From the NCBI RefSeq assembly GCF_004798865.1, contig NW_025335268.1, forward strand, positions 57,974,374 through 58,038,373: DNA of 64,000 bases. The letters run 5' to 3'. This document shows positions 34,994 through 46,200 of this stretch, piece after piece. The number at the start of each line of letters is the position of its first letter. Within the stretch, counting starts at the first letter, position 1. The position numbers and the translations under genes were made by a program. The stretch comes from Varanus komodoensis. Taxonomy: Eukaryota; Chordata; Lepidosauria; Squamata; Varanidae. The notes beneath the pieces were generated by a model, which ran no database searches, was not told the DNA's origin, and worked only from the letters and a program-made list of their open reading frames with translations.

Positions 34994-37330
34994 GTACATA
35001 TGTACATTGCATTGGGTAGAATCCACCAATTAACAATACTCATTTTTGGCCAGTACTTCCTAGTTCTTTTCTATGAGAAATGAAATTGCAGGAAAGGCAA
35101 CTCAAAGGAATCATTCCCATTCTCCTTAGTAACAGCTAAGATCAGGCCTGAACTGGCCAAAGTTAAGCACTTTTAAACCATGTTCATTCCACTAGAAGGC
35201 TTTTAAGCATACGCTTAACTCTGCTGTAGAAATTCATGACAATTCATGAAACACACAAGTGTTTGATGGTAGCTGGAATGAGCTCACAATTCACAGTATA
35301 AAGTCAGCTAACTGTATAGAAATTAACATTTCCTACTATCAGTTACATTAGTGATTTTAAAAAATCTAAACAGAAGAATTCAAAAACAACATGGGCTGAT
35401 CCCTTCAAAACAAGAGTTGCAGTTAACCCCTTGAGGTTAACGGGGCAGGCAGAAACCATGCTAAGAAAGCTTAAGGATACAAAGCATAATATTCTCTCCC
35501 ATCAAAGTGTTCTTGGCCACCTGGTGTTGCCGAGTTGCTCCCAGCGTTTCAGAACAAAGCTTGGAAATACTTAACTACAAGTGCTGCTGCCACAGCATTT
35601 TCAATTCCCCAGCTGGCCCTCAGGATTCCAAATCTTAAGTTACTCCGTTCCTTAGTACTTTTTCCCCTTTCAAGCTTTTTTCCCTTCTCTTTTAATCCTC
35701 AAAAATATTATTATATCAGATATGGAGATTTTTTTTAGACCAGCTCCTTCAATTTGCTAAATTGAAACATGTTTACCTTAGAGGAGTTCAATTGTTTTTG
35801 CTTCCTGTTAAAAGTAAGGGGATACTCTTCACCCCTAGTCAACTATCTAGTGAAACAACGGGCTAGCCACCCGACAGTAAAAATGAAATCTCTCTCCCAT
35901 GAGTTACTGGATTCTTTTTCAACCCTGCTGCTGGCAACAGGAAGCCCATGTGCCCCTGATCAGGACGAATGACTCCAAGGGCACATCAGTGTGAGCAAAA
36001 GTACAACTAAGAGCTTTTCAAAAGAGAGGTGATACACAACTACAAGAAAGGAAATTCAGAACTATAAATAAAGAGCCGTGACTGGGGAAGTGATACCTTT
36101 ATTTGATGAATGTTTTTCAAAGAGCAAACTATCAAACATATCTGTGCATTTTATAGAACACAAGGCACTCTCTTTTGAATCTTACCATAAATTGTTGTAT
36201 TCATAAGCTAAATTTTAGGCTATTATCGAAATGAAGAATATTTTCTTTTACACTGCTAAGTGGAAGAAGTCATACAAATATTAGAAGATTTTTATCCCTG
36301 TAAATAAGCCTGGGTAACATCTGTATTTCCTGTGCTGTACATAAATATACAACACAAACATTATTATCACTTCTTTATTTCTTTTTAGAAAAACAATGCT
36401 ACGTTATATTAAGGTGTAACTGATAGGTAGTTAAAAGTTTGAAGTATGACTCAGCCAACGTTAAGCACTTCAGTTTTGTTAAGCATTTCAGTGTCCCAAT
36501 GATTTTACTGGAAGAGTTAAGCACAGTCTAAAAACTATTCATTATATTTTGTAACTATGATAAAACAAGAACCATATTTTTTCCCATCTTCCCGTTGCTC
36601 AAGCAATACTTCCTCAGCCAAATATTCTTCCCACATGCAAGACAATTGACTGGGTTCAAGACAACATGATCTTTGACACTCAGAGATTGGATATGAGTTG
36701 AGTGTGGACTGTCACTGAAAGTGGGGTTATAATGTTTCCTGAACCCACCTATGCTAACAATGCCATGGCTTGCGAACCATGAACAACCCACAGTTTGTTG
36801 TTAGGTTGTGAAGTGTCAGTTATTTGCCCTGATTTGTTATTTTGTCCAGGTTCATACAATATGGTAACACACAATTCAGCAAAAACCAATTAATGGGTCA
36901 ATGAAAACCCACACTCAACCCAAACCCAAACCCAAACCTTGGAGTGTTTGTCATTGTGCGGTCTGCATCTAATCAATGTAAAGTCTGATTCAGTTCCTAA
37001 GTGTTCATGCCCAGTGCCTCCTGAAGGAATGCCTGGCCTGGCCGCCTCCACCTGCTCACTTCCTCAGGTTCCTTTTCAACTGCACTGTCTGCAACGTGCA
37101 GGTAAGGGTGAATAGGTGGAGCCACCATTGCCCCGTTGGCTAATGGGAACAACCAGGGGCCTCAGGAAGGCCATCTCCTACCTTCCCAACATCTGCACCA
37201 GCCTCACTCTGCTGAATGCTAGGGATGACCCCTTATTCCTGTGAAGTGTTGCTAGAGCTGGAAGAAAATGTGGGGACACAATAAGGATGGAGTCAGGCTT
37301 AGGTCAAACCTAAAGACAGTACCTACTGAT

Positions 37331-37677
37331 GCAGGTGGCACAGTGGTTTAAACCGCTGTGCTGCTGGGCTGGTTGACTGAAAGGTCGCTGGTTCGAATCT
37401 GCACAATGGAGTGAGTTCCCGTTGCTCCTTCCCAGCTCCTGCCAACCTTGCAGTTCGAAAGCATGCAAATGCACGTAGATAAAAAGGTACCACTTCAGTG
37501 GGAAGGTAACAGTGTTCCGTGCACTTCGGTATTTATTCATGCCGGCCACATGACCACAGAGACTGTCTGCGGACAAAGGTTGGTTCCCTTGGCTAGGAAA
37601 CAGAGATGAGCACAGCTCACTAGAGTCAGGCATGACTGGACTTAACGTCAAGGGGAAACCTTTACCTTTTGACCTTT
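37331..37677 (+). mobile_element. Sauria-type SINE (tRNA head, BovB-like tail)
   Basis: The head GGTGGCACAGTGGTTTAAAC holds an A box (TGGCACAGTGG, 37336-37346). GGTTCGAATCT at 37390-37400 is a good B box, so the RNA polymerase III promoter layout is preserved. The body has TTCCCGTTGCTCCTTCCC, AAAAAGGTACCACTTCAGTG, CATGCCGGCCACATGACC and CTGTCTGCGGACAAAGGTTG, all family landmarks. The tail GGCATGACTGGACTTAACGT, then AGGGGAAACCTTTACCTTTT, is the BovB-like 3' end these SINEs use to borrow BovB reverse transcriptase. Divergence is modest. Target duplication is not clear. Confidence 0.9.
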
Positions 37678-38901
37678 AAGGATGGTACTGGCCTGGCTAC
37701 AATGCTATGTTAAACGTACAAAATACTTCTAAACAAAGTCAATGGAGGGTTCTAGATTATGATCCCCTCACTGCTCCAATGGCTACAATGAAGAAGGCAA
37801 TTCTGATTAACTAGGGAGACAACCACAGCACAGCACCAGGAGAGTACAAGCCCCCGTGCTCAGAGGACAGTAATCACTGAATGTGGAGAGAGGTCCTGGA
37901 CCACAGACCATCAGCCAAATGCACATACAGCTGGAAGAGGAAAGCAGTCTGTTTGGCCATAACCCAATTACATTATAAACAGATTTGAGAAAAACTGACT
38001 TGCTTTGTGTGGTATGGAACACTGTGAAGAATCTTTCTGATAGTGCAGAATGATGTCAGATGTTTCTAAAAGTGCTAGAAGAGATGACAAGTGAATGACA
38101 AATGAATACATAAATTCCAGCAACATTCTTAACTCGTATCGTTGCTCTTGTGTTGCAGTCTATGAACAACAAACTACAGCACTTCAACACAAATCATATA
38201 AATTCTATCTGGGTTCCAAAACAGTCTCATGCCACATGAAAGCAAATTCAGTCCAATCATAGGGGCAAAATGATGCAATGAAAGCATAAGAGGGTGCAAA
38301 ACCTTGTATTGTTAACATTAGTGTAAATTATTTAAAAATTCTGAAGTCCTGTGCACACATACCTGGGGATAAATTCTACTCAACACAGTGGGGTTTATGT
38401 TCGATTAGGCACATTCAGAATTGCACTACGATTAATGACCTTACTCTCAATTTACTTGCTTTGCTTGGATAACTCTGGCACAGAATAGCAACTGCACTGT
38501 AGAACTGCAATAAAGCAATACTTGTAAGCAGTTGTAATGGAAGCTACCCAGCAAATGTTTTCCCTGAAGTCCCTGGAATAACTATGGACCATTCACAGGA
38601 GCAGCACTAGGGAACCCTGGATTTTCAACTGCTACTGTGAGCATAATGGCCATTTAATGTAAGAGGATTGATTTTTTCATGGATACTTCAAGGATGTTTT
38701 ACAACCAGCTTCTTAAATCTTATAATGATTAGTCGCCAAAAGGCAAGAAATATTTGAATAAATGAAGGGCACACAACTTAACAGAGTTGTACAATCCACA
38801 CACAACAATATTACAGGTGTGGAAGCTTGTGGACTGTGGCAAAGGGCCTATATAATTCATGCCTCTCCTACAGAGCTGCTACTCAATCCATGAGTAAAAG
38901 A
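37678..38901. other. No gene recognised
   Basis: Unique-looking. A decayed AAGTAAGTCCCATT-type repeat with ATTCTACTCAACACAGTGGG lies at 38365-38430. Confidence 0.45.
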
Positions 38902-39012
38902 GCCTTCCCCAAGCTGTGCCCTCCAACTGCTTTAAACAACTCTGACCATTGTCCATGCTGGTTGATGCTGAGGAAACTTGTAGTCCAAAACATCTGGAGG
39001 GCCAGACATACT
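38902..39012. mobile_element. Palindromic hAT-like MITE, full-length decayed copy
   Basis: Opens GCCTTCCCCAAGCTGTGCCC, has GACCATTGTCCATGCTGGTT in the middle and ACTTGTAGTCCAAAACATCT, GGAGGGCC on the right. Both palindrome halves are present. Confidence 0.68.
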
Positions 39013-39899
39013 CTAAATCATACAGATGTCTCTGATTTATATATTTACAGCAATGAACACATTTTAACAGTTAGTTAAAGTTGTTCTTCTGATGTGTAAT
39101 CTTCTAAACCACCTGACAAAATGTTTAATGGTTCCAGGGGCAGGTCACATCATATCTGTTTATTCAAATCGCACCATTTCTCAATATTTGGCGATCTTAT
39201 TACAGTCCTGCCAAATATTCTTGAAATCAACTCCAGTAAGTTAACTGACATTCTCATTCATAAACAGTAAACAAAATTAAAGCCAAGAGAAAATAAATTC
39301 TGGGCACCACTCCCTTCCACATACTGATTCATTCCAATATCTACAATTCAGAATAATCCATGATCCGCCATTAAAGCTGATAGTTAAACAACAATCATCA
39401 CATCACCGCCTCAGTTGAGAGGAAACATACTTCCATGTGAGTACACAGTACCAGGGCATTCATACCCATACAGTTCCAGTGGACTAATAGTTTGTTGAAA
39501 TTTACAGTCTATATATAGTGAATTTCCTATAGACCTCAGTTTCTGGAAAAGCTCAACACATGATGTTGAATGGTATCCAATGTTAATCCTACTCGGAATA
39601 GCCTAATAATGTTAGAAAAGAATGGGACTTAAGGCACTCTGACATTAGATACAACCCTATCACTCCCACAGATTTCTTGAATCTTCTTACCTTGAAAAAC
39701 CCATGACGCAACAGTCCAAAATGAAACAAGAAATTAGTGCCAGAAGATGAGACCCACCAACTTGGAAGGCACTCAATGAGCTACTGGGCAAGAGCAAAGG
39801 ACAAGTGCAAACAGCACTGTTGCTAATGACATAGCTGGATCAAAGCTGAAAAGAAGTCTAGTAGCTGATATGCACAGAGGGGAAAAGAAAGCCTGATGC
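39013..39899. other. No gene recognised
   Basis: AT-rich; nothing supported. The RTE 5' region may begin slightly before its listed start. Confidence 0.4.
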
Positions 39900-40361
39900 T
39901 GCCCAACACATACAATTGGAACATGGAATGTGAGAAGTATGAACCAAAGCGAGAAATGGAACAGATAAACATTGCACTACTCAGTGTGAGCAAACTAAAG
40001 TGGACTGGAATGGGACTTTTTTCATTAAACAAACACACAGTGTTTTATTTTGGAAAATGAACGTTAAAGAAATGGAATAACTCTAATTCTAATATAAGAT
40101 GTTGCACAGGAAGAAAGGGGCGATAATGCAAACTCTGATGGAATAATATCAATCAGAATTTGTGGGAACCTATCAACATAACCGTCATTCAAATATATGC
40201 CCCAACAACAGATGCTGCTGAGAAAAAAATTAAAAATTTTTATACAGGTGTTCAAGAGGAAATCAATAATGTACCAAAAAAAGACATGCTGCTAATCCTT
40301 GATGACTGAACACAAAAGTATGAAACAAAGCAGAATCAATTTTTTTAGGGCAATTTGGACT

Positions 40362-40486
40362 AGAGTTTATTTATTTATTCACAATATTTCTATCCTGTCC
40401 TTCTCAAACGTGCCAGGACAGCTCACAATGTAATAATGAATTACAATAAATAAATACAGCAAAATAAAATTAGAATTTAGATATGA
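40362..40486 (-). mobile_element. L2/CR1-group 3' tail nested in RTE
   Basis: TTTATTTATTTATTCACAAT, then CTATCCTGTCCTTCTCAAAC and GCCAGGACAGCTCACAATG is a reversed tail with its hairpin. It interrupts the endonuclease of the host RTE and so is younger. Confidence 0.68.
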
Positions 40487-40528
40487 AGCAGGAGAATGAC
40501 TCGTCAAATTCACTGAAGCCAACGAACT

Positions 40529-40651
40529 TTTATCACAAATACATACTTCAAGCAACCAGTCAGATGACTACATACTCATAGAAGTCTGTGGAGTCAACAG
40601 TCTGTTTATCACAAATACATACTTCAAGCAACTGACCAGATGACTGTATAC
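40529..40651. repeat. Direct duplication, two units 76 bp apart
   Basis: The 27-mer beginning TTATCACAAATACATACTTC occurs at 40530-40556 and 40606-40632; similarity continues into CAGATGACT after each. It is a local duplication within the RTE endonuclease. Confidence 0.9.
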
Positions 40652-41224
40652 ATGGACTTCACCAGATAACCAATACAGAAATCAAATAGGTCACTGGAAG
40701 CACAATATGGAGACACTGTATTCTCACTGCCAAAGCAAGGCTAGGAGCAGTTTGTAGTAATAACCATGAACTCTTAGTATCAACAATCTGAAAACTGCAT
40801 TTTAAAACTGAAAAAATACCAACAGAAGTATAGTGCCAAAATACAACCTCAATAACAGGTTGTAAAATTTAAAGTCCGGATAAATAGATTTGCATTATGC
40901 AACTTAATTGATCATGACCTAGAATTGTGGACTGAAACAAGACATTAAGGAAAAATGCCAAAAAAATTTTCCTGTTGCAAAAAAGGGAAAAAAAAGACCT
41001 TAGATAGATGACAAAAGAAACACAGTTGCAAAGGTCAGCAGGCAAGAAGCAAAAGGTGACAAAAATAGAATCCTGAATGCAACTATCTGGTAAAAACAAA
41101 AAGAGCTATTAAAATTATCAATGCAAAGAAACAGAAGACAACACCATGATGGAAAAAAAGAAGGGACCTCCTCCAGAAGATCTAAGGAATCAAAGGAAAA
41201 TTCAAATCTATTCAAAATATGGTG

Positions 41225-41790
41225 CTCGAGCAGAGCTTTGTGAATAACCTGGTGGGTCCCAGATCAAATCAATCAGAACGTTCCAAACCAGCTTTACCTA
41301 TTTGGGCTTTAGAGGATAAAATAATCCCCTTTAACTGGCCCCAGAATAGCAGCCACTACAGCAGATGTACAATAGCTATAATTTGATCAGAATGTCTTGC
41401 TCATCATACAAGCATTAATGGAGCCACTGCTCTGTACCAACTGAAGTCTCTACATATCTTTAAGGGACATGTAGAACGCATTACATTGTTCTAGCCTGAA
41501 AGTTACCAAGGCATCATGGAAGCAAGACTTGCATTCTCTGGATATGGCCACAGTTGGTAATCCAGCTAAAGCTGGAAAAAGAAAAGAAAAAACACATTCC
41601 AGGTTACTGCTGACATCTATGGTCCATAAAAAAGTCCTGAATCCAGGAGTGTTCCCAAGCTGTTACTTAGGGGAAGTGCAACCATATCCAGAACCAGTAG
41701 TGTACCACCATTGTCCAGATCAGCAGATTTCCCAGCTTGTAACACTTCTGCCTTGGCTGAATTAAGTTCCAAGCTTCTTTGCCCTTATTT
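41225..41790 (-). mobile_element. L2 LINE RT-region fragment
   Basis: Minus strand: LNSAKAEVLQAG (family LNPDKTEVLLVG), LVLDMVALPLSN, LGTLLDSGLFYGPQMSAVT, then a FQL...QLWPY segment and, near 41450, NNVMRSTCPLKI. This is the stretch after the RT palm of L2 ORF2, the same part lost or scrambled in the 12-kb copy. Several stops. Bounded by the plus-strand RTE on one side and a minus-strand RTE piece on the other. Confidence 0.72.
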
Positions 41791-41989
41791 GCCTCAAAAC
41801 TTCTCTTATGCACCTCTTTAGGATTTCCACTGCCACCATAGATAAGCACCGAGGACTGATTGCTATTTCTCTCTTCCATTCCACCTGATTTTAGATAAGG
41901 AGAAGAGATGTGTTCACATCTCCATTGGCTTGGCTGGGACAAACTGCCACTCAGCTCACTTGGGTGTTTTCCATTCCACTTGGCCATTG

Positions 41990-43065
41990 TATTTGCAAAG
42001 CCCCAGCACCATGTTTCAAATGCATCAATTTTTGTCCTGTCGTCTTTCTTCACTGTCCAGTTTTCACATAGTACATCATGACTGGGAATGCAATAGTTTG
42101 AATGATCTTGACCTTGGACTCCAATAAAACATCTTTACACTTGATGATCTTTTCTAATTCCATCATTGCTGCCCTTCTGTCTCAGCCTTCTTTGAATTTC
42201 TTCACCACAGACTGAGCTGAGGTATATGAAATCTTTCACAATCTCAATTGCTTCATTGTTCAAATTAACATTGTGCAATTCTTTTGCAGTCATGACTTAG
42301 GTTTTTCTTAATGTTCAGCTTCAGTCCTGCTTTTGCATTTTCTTCTTTCATTTTTAATCTGAAATCATGTCAGTTTCTTGCTGCTTTCTACCAGTGGTAT
42401 CTGCAGATCTTAAATTAGTGATATTTCTGCAACTGTTCATTCCTTCCTCTGATTTAATCCACCTTTCCTTATATGTTCTTCATAAAGATTGAACAGATAG
42501 GAAGATAAAATACATCCTTGTCTGACACCTTTATTTATAGGAAACCATTCAGTTTCTCCATATTCTGTCCTACATGTAGCTTTTTGTCCGTGCTACAGGT
42601 TATACATCAGGACAATCAAGTGTTTAGGCACACCCATTTCTTTCAGGACCATCTGTGGCTTTCAGTGATTCACACAGTCAAAGTCTGCTGTAGTCTAGAA
42701 AGCATAGATAGATCTTCTTCTGATAAGTCTTTGGTGTTCTCCAGTAGCCAATGTATATTTGCAATATGATCTCTAGCGCCACTTCCTTTTCAGAATCCTG
42801 CTTGGACATCCACTGCCACCATGGATTAGCAGCTAGAACTAATGGCTATATTTCTCACTTCATATAGGGTATTGTTTTTTGTTGCAACACTTTGAGCATT
42901 GTTTTGCTTATGTGGAAGATTAACAAAATGGTTCTTTGATTGCTGCATTCCAGCAACTCCTTTCTTGGGGAATGGAATATATATTGAACATTTCCAGTCT
43001 GTGGCCCATTGCTTTGCTTTCCATATATGCTGACAGATTGTTGTTAGGGTTTGGACTGATCCAAT
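41990..43065 (-). mobile_element. RTE LINE, RT and carboxyl-terminal part
   Basis: Minus strand: LTTICQHIWKAKQWATDWKC then SIYIPFPKKG (about 43040-42950), the RT entry of RTE elements. Next comes a segment with NLRSADTT in place of NLRYADDT (about 42415), then KKDDRTKIDAFETWCWG near the 3' boundary (about 42050-41990). The tyrosine and second aspartate of YADD are gone. Closely related to the RTE at 17.5-19.8 kb. With the plus-strand piece at 39.9 kb it might be two halves of one element split by inversion, or two insertions. A 38-bp extra segment at about 42818-42856 recurs at 41829-41868. Confidence 0.8.
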
Positions 43066-43214
43066 GATTATACAGTTATAATCATGACATATTTTAGGGT
43101 ACAATACTATATATATGTTTTGACAGAAAAATGTCTTTCGGCTAATGCTGGGAACTGTAGAATATTTCTCTGTCTAAATATGTATAGGATTGCCCCTATA
43201 ATTTAGTGCTAATT

Positions 43215-43295
43215 GGCACTGATTATTGTAAGCTATTCTGTGATAGAAGTAACTCTAAATGCTGGATATTAAATCTGTTAAACAAATAAATACAT
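43215..43295 (+). mobile_element. L2/CR1-group LINE 3' tail, decayed
   Basis: TTGTAAGCTATTCTGTGATA ... AAATCTGTTAAACAAATAAA with TACA: tail pattern without ORF. Confidence 0.5.
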
Positions 43296-46200
43296 TTGGA
43301 ACTGGGGAGAGGAAAACATCTGTTAACTCTCCATACAGGTAGACCTTTTCCCTTATACTAATTCTACAATACATATTATCATAATTCCCAATTATAGCTG
43401 ACCCAAAGTATCCTAGAAATGAGAAAACAATTCCTGAGGGAAGACAAAAACCATTTGGGACACACTGGCTACAAAGTTAGGTGTTGCTCTAACTTGCGAA
43501 GGCACACAGTTAGTTAGAGGTGTTGAAAGTAAAACACCTGGCATTAACAATGCACTCAATACAACGAAGGAAAAAATAAACTCAGCCCTGCCCTATGGAC
43601 AGAGACAGAAAGATCCACAAGTTATGACTTTTGTCCAGGTCACTCGATCCAAAGCAGAAGAAAACGCTTTTATCAGAGACAGCATGAGCCAATTATCTGC
43701 TGAGTAAAGTACACTCTCTGTAAATGGGACCAAACAAAAGACAATGATGACAGAACAGGGACTCTAGAAATGGCCTAGGTTAAATTAGATAACACAGTGG
43801 ATGAACAGGTCATTTTAATCGCACAACACAGAAAGGGAGCACCAAGGAACAGCCAGTGCTGAACAAGCTGACAAAAGCTCTGTCACTAAATGGAACAGGG
43901 AGGGGGAGGCAAGAGTCACCAGTTTAAAGGGGTATCATCTGAACCTTTCCCTTATCCGACCGTTTGGTCAGGCTAGCCTAATGAGGCATATTTTGCCAGT
44001 TTATCACAGCCAGAGTTCAGGTTGAGCAAAATCCATTTGGGCATGTGGCATCAGGCCCTGGAAGCCCCTTTAAATACATACATTAAAAACATAACAGGCA
44101 TGGGTAAGACACATTTTTTAAAAAAGAGGGACCCATTCTGGAACAGGAATGGGGAAAGTGAGACCCTGGTGGCTGTGTTGGATTCCACTTTCCATCATGC
44201 TCAGCTAGCATGGTCAATGGTCAAGGATGATGAGACAGGTTGCTGCACCCCTGCTCTAGCCTTTGTGATGAGCACTAGATAGGCAAAGATAACTGCGTAC
44301 AATGTAGTAACTATACGTGTAGCTACAGGATATGCTGGTCGCTTGGGTGGATGCGGACAACCATTAGAGCTAGCATCTGAATTTGATGAACGGCAGAATT
44401 CTTCTAACCACTTGGCAAACAGTGCAGGTGGCCACACTGTTCTAGTGAGGGAGTTCAAACCAGGGGAAGCTTACCTCTCTGCCTGGGCTCTTTATTTATA
44501 TTTCATATTCATTCTAATTCTTTTATATAGTAAGCCAATAGTGTCAAGGCACTTTCTGCAGTTCTTTCAGCTTCCTATTTCTGTCCATCCACCCAACCCA
44601 CAATGCCTCTTCCTAAATTGCCACTTTATACCTCCCTCCCCACACCCGACACCAGATAGTATGTTTCCATTCTCCTTTTCCCGGCCTTTCTGATCCAACA
44701 TATGCACAATGACAGTCTATCCACCAGAAATTCAAAATAATATATCTGACCTTTTTCATATACACAGAAGCAGTTAAAATTATTTTTAAAGCAAAAAGAT
44801 TTCTACAGTAACCTTATATTCTGACTATTAATTACATTTAGGGGGCAAGATCAATACTTAAAAGAATGACCTGCCTGGAAAAGTAGGAAATGGAAAATAC
44901 ATTCTGTTGAACTGCTGCAATGGACTGTAATAAAGTAGAACCTGTTCAAGTGAGGGGCAGCCCTTAAATTGCAGGACATTTGCTGACAGAAAATAGAACT
45001 GTCAAGCCTTAATATCCTGATCCACCAACTTCTGAGCTACTGACCTGATTTTGGTGGGTATGTATGTTGGGGGTGGGGGGCAGGCATGGATAGCTTGTAT
45101 TCCTTAAGTCAATAGGATTTGCGGGGGATCGAACCTTCACACACTGAATTCCCAACATTTAAAGCCTTCCTTGTACCTTAATTTAGAAAGAATTATGACA
45201 GGAACACCTTCCCCTTATTTACTCAGCAGCAACTCTTTGCATGTTAGAATATATATGTATGTACGTACAGACACACACACACACACCATTAAGTTGTTCC
45301 AGTTTTTCCTCAGAAAGAAAGAAAAGAAATGTTTGAATGTTGCTGAGCACAGCTCCTGTGCCTTGTGGTTGCATCGGAGTGTAGGGACTTTATAGGGCTG
45401 GCAAAATGCCAGATTAAACAAAGCTGGATTTGGGAATAAGAACAACAAGTCAATTCCACATTGCTATACTGACCTATATCAACTCCCCGTCAGCTGAGCC
45501 AAGCTGAAAGTGGTCAGCCAATGAGGCAAGGGGGAGGGGGTGAGAGCAAGCCTATGGGAAGGCCGCCAAGGCAGCCCTGCTCAGGTCGGTCTGCTCTCCT
45601 CCCCGTGCTGCCGGAGGTAATGGTGGAGGTGGATGGAGCAGCAGGAGCAAAGCAGTGCAGCTCAAGACAGCATTAGCTCTCTGGTGTGCGGGAAGTTCAT
45701 CCCAAGTCAGACTGCACAGTCACTCGAGAGAATTTTATGAACAGGAACAAACAGCACCAGAATCAAATACACAGACTTAAGACAGACACAAACTAGAGCA
45801 GAGTCTTGCCCCTTGCCTTAGTAGTCAATTCACTTAAGAATAAATGTGAATACTGTTGGGCTTTTCCATGTCAGCCTTTCCATTTTCTTTAGGACTGGGT
45901 TTGTGTTTTGTTTTTTACAGCCTACTGCAAAGTTAGGTAACAAGAGTGGGTACCATTTCTGAGTAAACAAAATCTCCCACCCAGTTTAACAGCATGTTGG
46001 TATACAATGAATGTTTAATAGTCTGCACAAAAACAGTGCAGTGACACGTTGCTCTAATTCAGTTGCTGGGGATTATGTTAAGAATGTCTGGACACGTAAC
46101 AATTCGGAGCAAACTATATTACAATGTTCTTTCTACAGACTATTGCTGGTGTTGCTTTTGGATCTGTATGCAGAGGTCACCTGGTAAACATGACTGCACC

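Larger units (their letters stand above)
29661..37330. other. Long repeat-poor stretch, no gene recognised
   Basis: About 7.7 kb with few recognisable transposons and no exon I can support. Small items: decayed AAGTAAGTCCCATT-type repeat near 34549-34615, a hairpin at 32603, a microsatellite at 34941. A GC-richer patch at 37010-37230 includes a GT donor-like GCAGGTAAGG at 37099, but the sequence before it gives no recognisable protein. Confidence 0.45.
39900..41215 (+). mobile_element. RTE LINE, endonuclease end, plus strand
   Basis: Starts with TIGTWNVRSMN (about 39912-39945), the opening of RTE endonucleases, then VSKLKWTGMG. After a disturbed part it gives TTVIQIYAPTTDAAEKKIKN and VPKKDMLLILDD (40170-40310). 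An LINE tail has inserted at 40362-40486. Endonuclease text resumes with EANEL and LYTWTSPDNQYRNQIG (40515-40690). The last part (41000-41200) matches the linker of the RTE at 19.3-19.0 kb, so both belong to one family. Stops, a local duplication and the insertion make it non-functional. RT is absent, the sequence breaking off at about 41215. Confidence 0.8.

Noticed and set aside
37010-37110. Possible exon ending in GCAG|GTAAGG
   Set aside because: The open text before the donor has no recognisable protein family and no acceptor site that would define an exon.
37331-37405. Possible tRNA gene (A and B boxes present)
   Set aside because: No acceptor stem and the sequence runs on into a Sauria SINE body and BovB-like tail.
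45100-45175. Possible tRNA T-arm (minus strand GGTTCGATCCCC near 45128)
   Set aside because: The arms do not pair into a 5-bp T stem and no A box, anticodon stem or acceptor stem fits around it.
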